Assembly (NCBI RefSeq): GCF_039534915.1
Contig: NZ_BAAAWE010000001.1
Coordinates: forward strand, 4,526,001-4,590,000
Direction of reading: 5' to 3'
DNA: 64,000 bases
Source of the DNA: Streptomyces roseofulvus
GTDB taxonomy: Bacteria; Actinomycetota; Actinomycetes; Streptomycetales; Streptomycetaceae
Below, one piece after another: positions 24,876 through 32,617 of the stretch (the stretch's first letter is position 1; every line of letters starts with the position of its first letter). Under the pieces are notes generated by a model. That model was given only the letters and a program-made list of their open reading frames with translations. It had not been told where the DNA came from and ran no database searches. The position numbers and the translations under genes are program-made.

Positions 24876-25226
24876 ATGGCGACGGTCAACCGGCCCGAGG
24901 AGGACGGCGAGCACGTCTGCGGCATCGACACCGCCATGGAGGTGATCGGCGGCAAGTGGAAGGTGCTCATCCTGTGGGCCCTCCACGACGGGCCCGACCG
25001 GCGCTTCGGGGAGCTGCGGCGGATGGTGCCGGGCATCACCGAGAAGGTCCTCGCCTCGCACCTGCGGGAGATGGAGGCGGACGGGATCGTCCGCCGCGTC
25101 TCGTACGAGGAGGTCCCGCCGCGCGTCGAGTACGGGCTCACCAAGGACGGCGTCCGCCTCAACGACGCCCTGGAACCGCTCGCCGCCTGGGGCCGCGAGC
25201 GGCGGGAGGGGACCGGGCCGGGCTAG
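24876..25226 (+). CDS. HxlR-family winged-helix transcriptional regulator
   Basis: This 116-aa regulator has the HxlR signature CGIDTAMEVIGGKWKVLILW, then RRFGELRRMVPGITEKVLAS and the wing region VSYEEVPPRVEYGLT. ATG 24876 follows AGGAGG at ideal spacing. HxlR proteins act as dimers and often sense electrophiles or redox stress; the Cys near the N-terminus (EHVCGID) fits that. Its 3' end overlaps the otsA stop on the other strand by 4 nt. Confidence 0.92.
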   Translation: MATVNRPEEDGEHVCGIDTAMEVIGGKWKVLILWALHDGPDRRFGELRRMVPGITEKVLASHLREMEADGIVRRVSYEEVPPRVEYGLTKDGVRLNDALEPLAAWGRERREGTGPG

Positions 25227-26668
25227 GACGGGTTGCGGAGGGCCTCCAGCTGGTCGAGGAACCAGCGCTGGGGCGGCAGGGCGGTGGCCGCCTCCGCCAG
25301 GCGGGCCGTGCGCGCGGCGCGTTCGTCGGCGGGCATGGCGAGCGCCTGGTGGAGGGCCTCGGCGGTCGCGGAGACGTCGTAGGGGTTGACCGTGAGGGCG
25401 TCCTGGCGCAGCTCCTGGTGGGCGCCGGCGCCCGTCGACAGGACCAGGGCGCAGCCGGCGTCGGAGACCACCGGTATCTCCTTCGCGACCAGGTTCATGC
25501 CGTCGCGGACCGGGTTCACCAGGGCCACGTCGGCCAGGCGGTAGGCGGCGAGGGAGCGGGTGAAGTCGTCCTCGACGGAGATCAGGACGGGCTGCCAGTC
25601 GGGGGTGCCGAACTCGGCGTTGATCTCCTCGGCCAGGGCGACGACCGAGGCCGTGTACGCGCGGTACGACTCCAGGTCCTGCCGGGAGGGATAGGCGGAG
25701 GCCAGGTGGACGACCTTGTCGCGCCACTCGGGGTGCGTCGTGAGCAGTTCGCGGTAGGCGAGGAGGCCGCGGAGGATGTTCTTCGAGAGCTCGGTCCGGT
25801 CGACGCGGACGATGGTCTTCCGGCCCCCGACCTCCTCGCGGAGGCGGGCCAGCCGTTCGTCGACCTGGGGGCGGTGGGCCAGGGCCCGCAGGTCGTCGCC
25901 GTCGACGCCGAGCGCGTACACCTGGACGCGGGTGCGGCCCTTCCCGAGGCCGTACCGCCGCCACTCCACCCCGTACCAGGGGTCGCCGCTCGGCCAGACG
26001 CCCTGCGCCATGCCGGTGGAGTCGTCGCGCTGGGAGCAGCAGCCGATGAAGTACGACGCCCATCCCCAGGTGTGGAAACCGAGCTCGTCGGCGCCGAGCA
26101 TGCCCCACAGCAGCTCCTCGACGATGTCGTCCGGCACCATCCGCAGGTACTCCGACGACACCCACGGGGTGTGCGTGAAGTGGCCGATCCGGAGGTCGGG
26201 GCGGAGCTCGCGGAGCATCCCGGGGACCAGCGCCAGGTGGTAGTCCTGCACCAGGACCGCCGCGCCCTCGCCGGCCTCGGCGGCCAGCGCCTCGGCGAAG
26301 GCGCGGTTGTAGGCGCGGTACGACTCCCAGCGGCGCCGGAACTCCGCGTCGAAGACGGGCTCGCGCGGGATGTCGTACAGGTGGTGGTGGAGGAACCAGA
26401 GCACCGAGTTCGCGATGCCGTTGTACGCGTCGGCGTACACCTCCGGGTCGATGTCCAGCATCCGCACCCCCGGCTCGGCGACCCCGCGCCGGACGGCCTC
26501 GCGGTCGCCGTCGCCGAGGGCCGCGCACACCCAGAGGCTGTCCTGCGAGTCCACGGCGCTCAGGCCGGAGACGAGGCCGCCCCCGCCCCTGCGGGAGGAG
26601 AGCGTGCCGTCGTCACCGATCGTGTAGGAGACGGGCCCCCGGTTGGATGCCACGAGTACGGAAACCAT
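25223..26668 (-). CDS. otsA: alpha,alpha-trehalose-6-phosphate synthase
   Basis: This 481-aa GT20 glycosyltransferase makes trehalose-6-phosphate from a nucleotide-glucose donor and glucose-6-phosphate. Visible are the N-terminal SNRGPVSY, WFLHHHLYDIP, VQDYHLALVPGML, HTPWVSSEYLRMVP, and VNPVRDGMNLVAKE with the donor-binding residues. Its partner phosphatase otsB is at 4298. Being separated from otsB by about 20 kb of accessory DNA suggests the accessory DNA entered between them. A palindromic CGTACGTATACG lies just upstream, near 26703. Confidence 0.93.
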   Translation of the reverse strand: MVSVLVASNRGPVSYTIGDDGTLSSRRGGGGLVSGLSAVDSQDSLWVCAALGDGDREAVRRGVAEPGVRMLDIDPEVYADAYNGIANSVLWFLHHHLYDIPREPVFDAEFRRRWESYRAYNRAFAEALAAEAGEGAAVLVQDYHLALVPGMLRELRPDLRIGHFTHTPWVSSEYLRMVPDDIVEELLWGMLGADELGFHTWGWASYFIGCCSQRDDSTGMAQGVWPSGDPWYGVEWRRYGLGKGRTRVQVYALGVDGDDLRALAHRPQVDERLARLREEVGGRKTIVRVDRTELSKNILRGLLAYRELLTTHPEWRDKVVHLASAYPSRQDLESYRAYTASVVALAEEINAEFGTPDWQPVLISVEDDFTRSLAAYRLADVALVNPVRDGMNLVAKEIPVVSDAGCALVLSTGAGAHQELRQDALTVNPYDVSATAEALHQALAMPADERAARTARLAEAATALPPQRWFLDQLEALRNPS

Positions 26669-26770
26669 GTGCCGAACCTAGCCCGTCCCGTAAACGCTCA
26701 AACGTACGTATACGAGACGCGTCGATCCGGCCACGCTGCGTCGCGCCGCAGGTCAGCCGGGTCCGGCCCG

Positions 26771-28609
26771 TCAGCCGCGGCGGTCGCGCATCGCCGCCTT
26801 CGCCACCAGGCCCGTCGCCGCGAGGACGACCGCCAGCGCGCCGAGCAGCCACAGCCGCTCCCCGTTGCCGCCGGTCTCGGCCATCGAACCGCGGCCTCCC
26901 GTGCCGGTGCCTTCCGTGCCGGCGCGGCCGGGGCCGGCGTGGCCGGGGCCGGGGGCGGGCGCCACCGCGGTCGTCACGGAGGGGGAGGGGGCCGGGCCGG
27001 TGGGGGAGGTGGAGTCGGTCGGGTCCGGGGTGGAGGGGGCCGGGCTCGGGGTCGGTGACGAGGTGGACGGGGACGGGGAGGACGGGGACGGCGTCTCCAC
27101 CACCGTGGTCACCGCGCACGCCGGGTCCTCGCTGCCCTCGCCGCAGGTGGAGCGCGGGGACGCCACCTCGACCGCGTCGCGGAGCTTCCCGTCGCCGGTG
27201 ACCGGGTCCTTCACCGTCACCGAGTACGTCACGGTGGCCGTCTTCCCGGCCGGGATGTCACCGCTCCAGCCGATCCGCGGCCTCGCGTACGTGACCTTCC
27301 CGAGGTCCGCCCTCGCGTCGCCCGCGTAGGCGGCGTCGTCGAGGGTGCCGGTCAGGTCGTCGGTGAAGGAGGCGTTCCGGTAGTCGCGTCCGCTGACGTT
27401 CTTCGCGGTGATCGTGTACGTGAGGGTGTCGCCCGGCTTCACCGTGCGCGGGCGCGCCGTCTTGGTGACCTCCAGGTCCGGCACCGGTACCGAGAAGGCC
27501 AGACCGGAGGGGACGTAGGTGTCGCCCCTGGTGGCGAAGGTCAGCTCGGCCGAGGTCGCGCCGGCGGGGATCGCGCCCTCCGGGATCTCGAACTCCTTCG
27601 CGTCGAGGGACAGGTTGTCGACGAGGTCCGGGGAGACGGCGCCGTCGTCCCCGCCGACGAAGAAGTTGTTCGTGTTGCCGGTGTGGGCCTCCGTGACGTT
27701 CTTCCCGTCCACCAGGAACGTGTCGCCGGGCGTGTTCCGGTCGCCCTCGTACGCGGTCACGCTCGCCCGCGCCTTTCCCGGGGAGCGGTGGAAGCCGTCC
27801 ACCGTGACCGTGGTGGCCGGCGAGGCCGAGCGCTGGAGCACGTGCCCGCCGTAGACGTGGACGGAGCGCCGCTCGGGGGCCTTCACCGGGTCCGGGCCCG
27901 GGAAGCGGTGGACGACGGTGAGGGACCAGCCGGCGACGCAGCCCTTGCCGTTCGGCGCCCACACCCCGCCCACGCCGACCGCCACCGGCGCGCTCGTCCC
28001 CGAGACGCCCGCGAAGGCGGCGGTCACGTCGGACTCGCCCGTGTAGTAGTGCGGCCCGCCGGTGTCGGCCGGGTCGACGACCATGCTGTCGATCGAGACC
28101 GGCGCGGCCGGCTTCCCGCCGACCGCGAGCAGCGGGGCCGTGGTCGCCGGGTCGCCGGGGGAGCGCTCGACGTCCGCGCCGGACAGGTCGCAGCGGTTCA
28201 GCCGCGCCCCGCCGGGACCCCGGTACGTGCCGTCGTTGCCGCCCCAGGAGAGGCGGGCGTAGGCCACCTCGGCGCCCTCGGGGATCCGGACCCGGCCGGT
28301 GCTGGAGCCGTACGCCGCGCCGGTGCCGTCGGTGTCGAGGCGCCGCATGACGAAGGTGTTGTTGTTGTCGGCGCCCTCGCCCTTCGTGGCGGCGGCGCAG
28401 CGGGCCGCCGGGTCGGCGGGGGCGGTCGGGCAGCCCATGACCGTGTTGCCGACGGTGGTGAAGTCCCCGTACAGGGACTCCTGGTACCGCTCCCCGAAGG
28501 GTTCGACGACATCGGCGGCGGCCGGGCCGGGCGCCGCCAGGGGGAGGGCGGCCGCGGCGAGGAGGCCCGCCGCGAGCACCCCGGCGGGGTGAGATCGTAC
28601 GAAGCGCAT
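26771..28609 (-). CDS. sortase-anchored DUF11 surface protein
   Basis: This 612-aa cell-surface protein has a signal peptide (RSHPAGVLAAGLLAAAALPL, cleaved near residue 33). A large beta-rich N-terminal region follows, then a DUF11 repeat near 375-480 (VTKTARPRTVKPGDTLTYTI). A Ser/Thr/Pro-rich linker near 500-560 precedes the C-terminal MAETG-GNGERLWLLGALAV and RDRRG: a sortase E-like motif, membrane helix and basic tail. It would be covalently attached to the wall. The Shine-Dalgarno sequence is weak. Its biological role is unknown. Confidence 0.85.
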   Translation of the reverse strand: MRFVRSHPAGVLAAGLLAAAALPLAAPGPAAADVVEPFGERYQESLYGDFTTVGNTVMGCPTAPADPAARCAAATKGEGADNNNTFVMRRLDTDGTGAAYGSSTGRVRIPEGAEVAYARLSWGGNDGTYRGPGGARLNRCDLSGADVERSPGDPATTAPLLAVGGKPAAPVSIDSMVVDPADTGGPHYYTGESDVTAAFAGVSGTSAPVAVGVGGVWAPNGKGCVAGWSLTVVHRFPGPDPVKAPERRSVHVYGGHVLQRSASPATTVTVDGFHRSPGKARASVTAYEGDRNTPGDTFLVDGKNVTEAHTGNTNNFFVGGDDGAVSPDLVDNLSLDAKEFEIPEGAIPAGATSAELTFATRGDTYVPSGLAFSVPVPDLEVTKTARPRTVKPGDTLTYTITAKNVSGRDYRNASFTDDLTGTLDDAAYAGDARADLGKVTYARPRIGWSGDIPAGKTATVTYSVTVKDPVTGDGKLRDAVEVASPRSTCGEGSEDPACAVTTVVETPSPSSPSPSTSSPTPSPAPSTPDPTDSTSPTGPAPSPSVTTAVAPAPGPGHAGPGRAGTEGTGTGGRGSMAETGGNGERLWLLGALAVVLAATGLVAKAAMRDRRG

Positions 28610-28714
28610 AAAAGGGCAATGTAGGCAAAGCGCACTATGTGGTGGCGTTACGCCACGCGGCGGTGCACCCGCTCCCTCCCCGGCCCCGCCGCCCCTCGCC
28701 GCCCCTCACCGATC

Positions 28715-28779
28715 CGGCCGGCCCCACCGGCATCTCCGGCCCCACCGACCCCGCCGGCATCACCGGCCCCACCGGCCCC
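28715..28779. repeat. short GC repeat between the surface protein and gpgS
   Basis: Degenerate copies of CCGGCCCCACCGGCATC with a 9-nt sub-period occur across this stretch, ending at the stop codon of the glucosyltransferase. It is part of a 170-bp gap (28610-28779) with no gene. Read on the plus strand it would encode a collagen-like Gly-Pro-Thr pattern, but that frame is antisense to the downstream gene and is not supported. Confidence 0.5.
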
Positions 28780-29808
28780 TCAGGCCACGCGCCGCCGCGC
28801 GTACTCCGCTATCTCGGCCATCGGCGGGCGCTCCTCCGTGTCCACCGCGTACGTCCGCGGCTCGAAGCCCTTCTCCCCCCGCTCGAACTGCGTCAGCTGC
28901 GGGCGCACGAGATGGCCCCGGGAGAGCCGCAGCTGCGCCGTCCGGTAGATCGCCGCCGCCATCCGGCCCAGCGCCTGGCCGTCCTGGTGCCGGTGCTTGC
29001 GGACCCCCACGTCCACCTGCGCGAGCGCGTCCAGGCCCACCGTGTGCAGCGCGTCGACGAGGAGGCCCAGCTCCACTCCGTAACCGACGGGGAAGGGCAG
29101 CCGTTCGAGCAGCGAGCGGCGTGCCGCGTACTCGCCGCCCAGCGGCTGCACGAAGCCGGCCAGCCGCGGCCAGTGCAGATTGAGCAGCGGGCGCGCCACC
29201 AGCTCCGTCACCCGGCCGCCCTGACCAGGGGTGCCGGCGAAGGGGCGGTCGTACATCGCCTTCACGAAGTCCACGTCCGGGTCGGTGAGCAGCGGGCCCA
29301 CGATCCCCGTGACGAAGTCCGCGGAGAAGTCCCTCAGGTCCGCGTCGACGAAGCAGACCACGTCCCCGCTCGTCACCATGAGTGAGCGCCACAGGACCTC
29401 GCCCTTGCCCGGGACGGCCGGGATGCGGGGGAGTACGTCGTCCCGCGCGACCACCCGTGCGCCGGCCGCGGCCGCGACCTCGGCCGTGCGGTCCGTGGAG
29501 CCCGAGTCGATCACCACCAGCTCGTCGACCAGCGGCACCGCCTCGGTCATCAGCTCGCGCCGGATCACGCTGACGATGTCCCCGACGGTCGCCTCCTCGT
29601 TCAGCGCGGGCAGCACCACGCTGACCTTCGTCCCCCGCTTGGCGGCGAGCACCCGTTCCAGGGGGCGGTCGGACACGGACCAGGACCGCCGGGTCAGCCA
29701 GCGCTCCACTTCTTCCAGCAACGTGATCTCCATCTCGCGGATCGGACGACCGTCTCCACCTTCGAAGCCTTCGGTTACAGTCTTGAACAACGCGGAGGCC
29801 CGATGCAT
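28780..29808 (-). CDS. gpgS: glucosyl-3-phosphoglycerate synthase (GT2 family)
   Basis: This 342-aa inverting or retaining GT-A glycosyltransferase has VSVVLPALNEEATVGDIVSV near 62-81, VDELVVIDSGSTDRTAEVA, and the DxD metal motif FVDADLRDF near 140. These match GpgS, which transfers glucose to 3-phosphoglycerate at the start of glucosylglycerate or methylglucose-lipopolysaccharide synthesis. ATG 29808 is preferred over a GTG 24 nt upstream because GGGACC precedes it. It is divergent from the SAM riboswitch-thrC unit. Confidence 0.82.
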   Translation of the reverse strand: MHRASALFKTVTEGFEGGDGRPIREMEITLLEEVERWLTRRSWSVSDRPLERVLAAKRGTKVSVVLPALNEEATVGDIVSVIRRELMTEAVPLVDELVVIDSGSTDRTAEVAAAAGARVVARDDVLPRIPAVPGKGEVLWRSLMVTSGDVVCFVDADLRDFSADFVTGIVGPLLTDPDVDFVKAMYDRPFAGTPGQGGRVTELVARPLLNLHWPRLAGFVQPLGGEYAARRSLLERLPFPVGYGVELGLLVDALHTVGLDALAQVDVGVRKHRHQDGQALGRMAAAIYRTAQLRLSRGHLVRPQLTQFERGEKGFEPRTYAVDTEERPPMAEIAEYARRRVA

Positions 29809-29844
29809 GTCGGGGTCCCACCCGCGTCCCACAATCGAATACCG

Positions 29845-29983
29845 CTCATCCAGAGGGGCAGAGGGATACGGCCCGTTGAAGCCCCGGCAACCCTCCAGTC
29901 GGTTTGTCTTGCGCCAGCGAGGCCCCCGGCTAGGGAAGGTGCCAAATCCGTCTCATGGCGAAATGCGCCATGAGGAAGATGAG
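29845..29983 (+). ncRNA. SAM-I (S-box) riboswitch upstream of thrC
   Basis: The P1 helix pairs CTCATC (29845-29850) with GATGAG (29978-29983). Inside are the S-box core segments CAGAGGGGCAGAGGGAT, GCCCGTTGAAGCCCCGGCAACC and GGTGCCAAATCC, and a P4 hairpin (29952-29960 with 29966-29974, 9-bp perfect). This is the full SAM-I layout. It ends 20 nt before the threonine synthase ATG, so it likely controls translation initiation or transcription of thrC in response to S-adenosylmethionine. Confidence 0.9.
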
Positions 29984-30002
29984 GAGAAAGGGCCTCGCCT
30001 CC

Positions 30003-31307
30003 ATGGCTGTACAGACTGTCGCACCCGCCGCTGCCGACAACGCCGCCCCCGCCGTCGACCTCGGTCCCGCGTCCGGGCTTTCCTGCCGCGAGTGCGGCGA
30101 GGTCTTCGCCCTCGGCCCGATCTTCGCCTGCGAGCTGTGTTTCGGCCCCCTCGAAGTGGCCTACGACCTGCCGGCCGGCGACCCCGAGGAGCTGCGGAAG
30201 CGGATCGAGGCCGGCCCCGCGAACATCTGGCGGTACGCGCCCCTGCTGCCCGTCCCGGCCGACGTCGCCGAGAAGCCGAACCTGAACCCCGGCTGGACCC
30301 CGCTCGTCAAGGCCGACAACCTGGCCCGCGAGATCGGCGTCGCCCCCGGCAGGCTCTTCGTCAAGGACGACTCCGGCAACCCGACGCACTCCTTCAAGGA
30401 CCGGGTCGTCGCCCAGGCCATCGAGGCCGCCCGCGCCTTCGGCTTCACCACCCTCTCCTGCTCCTCCACCGGCAACCTGGCCGGCGCCGTCGGCGCCGCC
30501 GCCGCCCGCGCCGGCTTCCGCTCCTGCGTCTTCATCCCGCACGACCTGGAGCAGGGCAAGGTCGTCATGGCCGGTGTCTACGGCGGTGACCTGGTCGCCA
30601 TCGAGGGCAACTACGACGACGTCAACCGCTTCTGCTCGGAGCTCATCGGCGACCCGCTCGGCGAGGGCTGGGGCTTCGTGAACGTCAACCTGCGTCCGTA
30701 CTACGGCGAGGGCTCCAAGACGCTCGCGTACGAGATCTGCGAGCAGCTCGGCTGGGTCATCCCCGACCAGCTGGTCATCCCGATCGCCTCCGGCTCCCAG
30801 CTCACCAAGATCGACAAGGGGCTCCAGGAGCTGATCAAGCTGGGCCTGGTCGAGGACAAGCCGTACAAGATCTTCGGCGCCCAGGCGGAGGGCTGCTCCC
30901 CGGTGTCAGCGGCCTTCAAGGCCGGCCACGACGTGGTCCGCCCGCAGAAGCCGAACACCATCGCCAAGTCCCTCGCGATCGGCAACCCGGCCGACGGCCC
31001 GTACGTCCTGGACATCGCCCGCCGCACCGGCGGCGCCGTGGAGGACGTGAACGACGAGCAGATCGTGGACGCGATCAAGCTGCTCGCCCGGACCGAGGGC
31101 GTCTTCGCCGAGACGGCGGGCGGCGTGACCGTCGGCGTGACGCGCAAGCTCGTCGAGGCCGGCGTCATCGACCCGAACCTCACCACCGTCGTCCTCAACA
31201 CCGGCGACGGGCTCAAGACCCTGGACGCCGTGGCCGACAGTTCTCAGGCGACCGCCACCATCCGCCCGAGCCTGGACGCGTTCCGCGACGCGGGCCTGGC
31301 CCACTGA
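30003..31307 (+). CDS. thrC: threonine synthase
   Basis: This 434-aa PLP enzyme converts O-phosphohomoserine to threonine. An N-terminal zinc-ribbon-like region (SCRECGEVFALGPIFACELC) precedes the catalytic domain. The PLP lysine is in DDSGNPTHSFKDRVVAQA (about K132), and the phosphate loop is CSSTGNLAGAVGAAAARAG. ATG 30003 is chosen; the longer frame from 29955 would start inside the riboswitch. It is followed 23 bp later by a sulfur-carrier gene, forming a conserved actinobacterial pair. It is regulated by the upstream SAM-I riboswitch. Confidence 0.95.
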   Translation: MAVQTVAPAAADNAAPAVDLGPASGLSCRECGEVFALGPIFACELCFGPLEVAYDLPAGDPEELRKRIEAGPANIWRYAPLLPVPADVAEKPNLNPGWTPLVKADNLAREIGVAPGRLFVKDDSGNPTHSFKDRVVAQAIEAARAFGFTTLSCSSTGNLAGAVGAAAARAGFRSCVFIPHDLEQGKVVMAGVYGGDLVAIEGNYDDVNRFCSELIGDPLGEGWGFVNVNLRPYYGEGSKTLAYEICEQLGWVIPDQLVIPIASGSQLTKIDKGLQELIKLGLVEDKPYKIFGAQAEGCSPVSAAFKAGHDVVRPQKPNTIAKSLAIGNPADGPYVLDIARRTGGAVEDVNDEQIVDAIKLLARTEGVFAETAGGVTVGVTRKLVEAGVIDPNLTTVVLNTGDGLKTLDAVADSSQATATIRPSLDAFRDAGLAH

Positions 31308-31330
31308 CCCAGAGAGGCACGACGACAGCC

Positions 31331-31606
31331 ATGGCCGTGAACGTCCGCATCCCCACCATCCTCCGCACCTACACGGGCGGGCAGGCCGAGGTGGCCGCCG
31401 AGGGCGCGACCCTCGCCGAGGTCATCGCCGACCTGGAGAAGAACCACACCGGCATCGCCGCCCGCGTCCTCGACGACCAGGGCAAGCTGCGCCGCTTCGT
31501 GAACGTCTACGTGAACGACGACGACGTCCGCTTCGAGCAGGGCCTGGAGACCGCCACGCCGGACGGCGCGGGCGTCTCGATCATCCCGGCCGTCGCCGGA
31601 GGCTGA
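31331..31606 (+). CDS. MoaD/ThiS-family sulfur carrier protein (CysO-like)
   Basis: This 91-aa ubiquitin-like carrier ends in the required Gly-Gly (SIIPAVAGG), where a thiocarboxylate forms. The segment ILRTYTGGQAEVAAEGATLA and the length match CysO-type carriers, which deliver sulfur to O-phosphoserine in mycobacterial cysteine synthesis. It follows thrC in the same unit. No cysM or mec gene is adjacent, so MoaD-like roles remain possible. Confidence 0.85.
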   Translation: MAVNVRIPTILRTYTGGQAEVAAEGATLAEVIADLEKNHTGIAARVLDDQGKLRRFVNVYVNDDDVRFEQGLETATPDGAGVSIIPAVAGG

Positions 31607-31632
31607 TCCCTACCTGTTGGTAGCTTTCGTTC

Positions 31633-31676
31633 CAGAATTGCCCCTTCCGCGAGAGAAAGCGGAGGGGGCAATTCTG
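31633..31676 (+). terminator. terminator of the thrC unit
   Basis: An 18-bp stem (31633-31650 with 31659-31676, one G-U pair) with an 8-nt loop lies 27 bp after the sulfur-carrier stop. It is AT-richer than its surroundings and very strong. Confidence 0.85.
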
Positions 31677-32020
31677 CATGGTTGAGCGCGGTAGAGTTGG
31701 GGAAGTCCCCTCCGCCGCTCATGCCGGACGCATATGAGAGCGGCCTCGGACCTGACAAGAATGCGACAACAAGCGGCCGAAAAGCGCGCACAGTCTGCCC
31801 CTTATGTGCCTTTCGCCCGGCCCGACTTGCCCCGCAATTCTGGGATTTCTTCCCGATCCCCCTTTCCGCGCCTTCCAGAATTCCCGCTCGATTGCCCTGT
31901 TGCAGAGGGCAGTTGGACAGATACATTCAGCGGCGGTCGACGCGTTCCGGCGCAGGTTCTGACCCGGGTCCGCGAAGTGCGGGTCCGCTCAAGGGCCAGT
32001 ACGTAATAGGGGAGTTAGGC
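31677..32020 (+). promoter_or_regulatory. long upstream region of the cold-shock gene
   Basis: These 344 bp hold no gene I can support; the open frames have no family sequence. The composition is less GC-rich than the neighbours. An imperfect inverted repeat (CCGCTCAT...ATGAGAGCGG) lies near 31712-31744. A long structured 5' leader is usual for csp genes and controls translation at low temperature. The start has AGGGGAGTTAGGC as ribosome binding site. Confidence 0.5.
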
Positions 32021-32224
32021 ATGGCTCAGGGCACCGTCAAGTGGTTCAACGCGGAGAAGGGCTACGGCTTCATCGCGGTCGACGGTGGTGCGGATGTTTT
32101 CGTCCACTACAGCGCCATCCAGATGGATGGGTACCGCAGCCTCGAAGAGGGCCAGCGAGTCGAGTTCGAGATCTCGCAGGGTCAGAAGGGTCCGCAGGCG
32201 GACATGGTCAAGGTGACCGCCTGA
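32021..32224 (+). CDS. cold-shock domain protein
   Basis: This 67-aa CspA-family RNA chaperone shows AQGTVKWFNAEKGYGFIAV with RNP1 (KGYGFI) at residues 14-19, and RNP2 (VFVHYSAI) at about 27-34. The length and motifs are fully standard. It is monocistronic, with a long leader and a strong terminator. Confidence 0.95.
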   Translation: MAQGTVKWFNAEKGYGFIAVDGGADVFVHYSAIQMDGYRSLEEGQRVEFEISQGQKGPQADMVKVTA

Positions 32225-32259
32225 GGCGCGGCGCGATCGGCCACCGACGTCTCGTCGTC

Positions 32260-32293
32260 GAGGGGCCCGCATCCCCAGGGATGCGGGCCCCTC
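32260..32293 (+). terminator. terminator of the cold-shock gene
   Basis: A perfect 15-bp stem (32260-32274 with 32279-32293) with the 4-nt loop CCAG lies 36 bp after the stop codon. Confidence 0.85.
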
Positions 32294-32333
32294 ACGCGTT
32301 CCCGGGAGCGTCTCGCCGCTCCGGCGCGGAGTC

Positions 32334-32415
32334 GCCGATCCGCTGCCCGATCCACTGGCCGGCCCACCGCCCGATCCACCGCCCGATCCGCCGCCCGCTC
32401 CCCTGCCCGATCCAC
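32334..32415. repeat. 12-bp tandem repeat upstream of groEL2
   Basis: About seven degenerate copies of GCCCGATCCACC (period 12) fill the gap between the csp terminator and the CIRCE elements. They end 9 bp before the first CIRCE. There is no coding signal. Confidence 0.75.
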
Positions 32416-32423
32416 GAGAGTCG

Positions 32424-32450
32424 CTTGCACTCGCATGGGTCGAGTGCTAA
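32424..32450 (+). promoter_or_regulatory. CIRCE element 1 (HrcA operator) overlapping the groEL2 promoter
   Basis: CTTGCACTC-N9-GAGTGCTAA matches the CIRCE consensus TTAGCACTC-N9-GAGTGCTAA at all but the first and third bases of the left arm. TTGCAC (32425-32430) and TAATCA (17-nt spacer) inside it may serve as -35 and -10, so HrcA binding would block the promoter. Confidence 0.9.
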
Positions 32451-32459
32451 TCATTGGCG

Positions 32460-32486
32460 TTAGCACTCGGAAGGTGAGAGTGCTAC
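32460..32486 (+). promoter_or_regulatory. CIRCE element 2 (HrcA operator)
   Basis: TTAGCACTC-N9-GAGTGCTAC matches CIRCE at 17 of 18 arm positions, 9 bp downstream of the first element. The right arm of element 1 and the left arm of element 2 also form an inverted pair around TCATTGGCG. Confidence 0.92.
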
Positions 32487-32617
32487 GAGGACCGAGCACG
32501 GCGAGGCCGCCGACCCGGGTGGGGCAAGGAACCACGCGGAACGCGGAGGCCGTCCGTCGCGGGCGTCGGCGCGGTCCTGGAGCGTTATCCACCCCATGTC
32601 CGGGAGGACCACTTCAC

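Noticed and set aside
28639..29385. Collagen-like GPT-repeat protein on the plus strand
   Set aside because: It is antisense to the glucosyltransferase; the repeat arises from a short GC repeat and the frame has no start signals.
29955..30003. Longer thrC start giving 16 extra residues
   Set aside because: The extra codons lie in the P4 helix and P1 strand of the SAM-I riboswitch.
32182..32592. Minus-strand frame over the groEL2 upstream region with Arg-Ala-Asp repeats
   Set aside because: It merely reads the 12-bp tandem repeat and covers the CIRCE elements; no ribosome binding site or family match.
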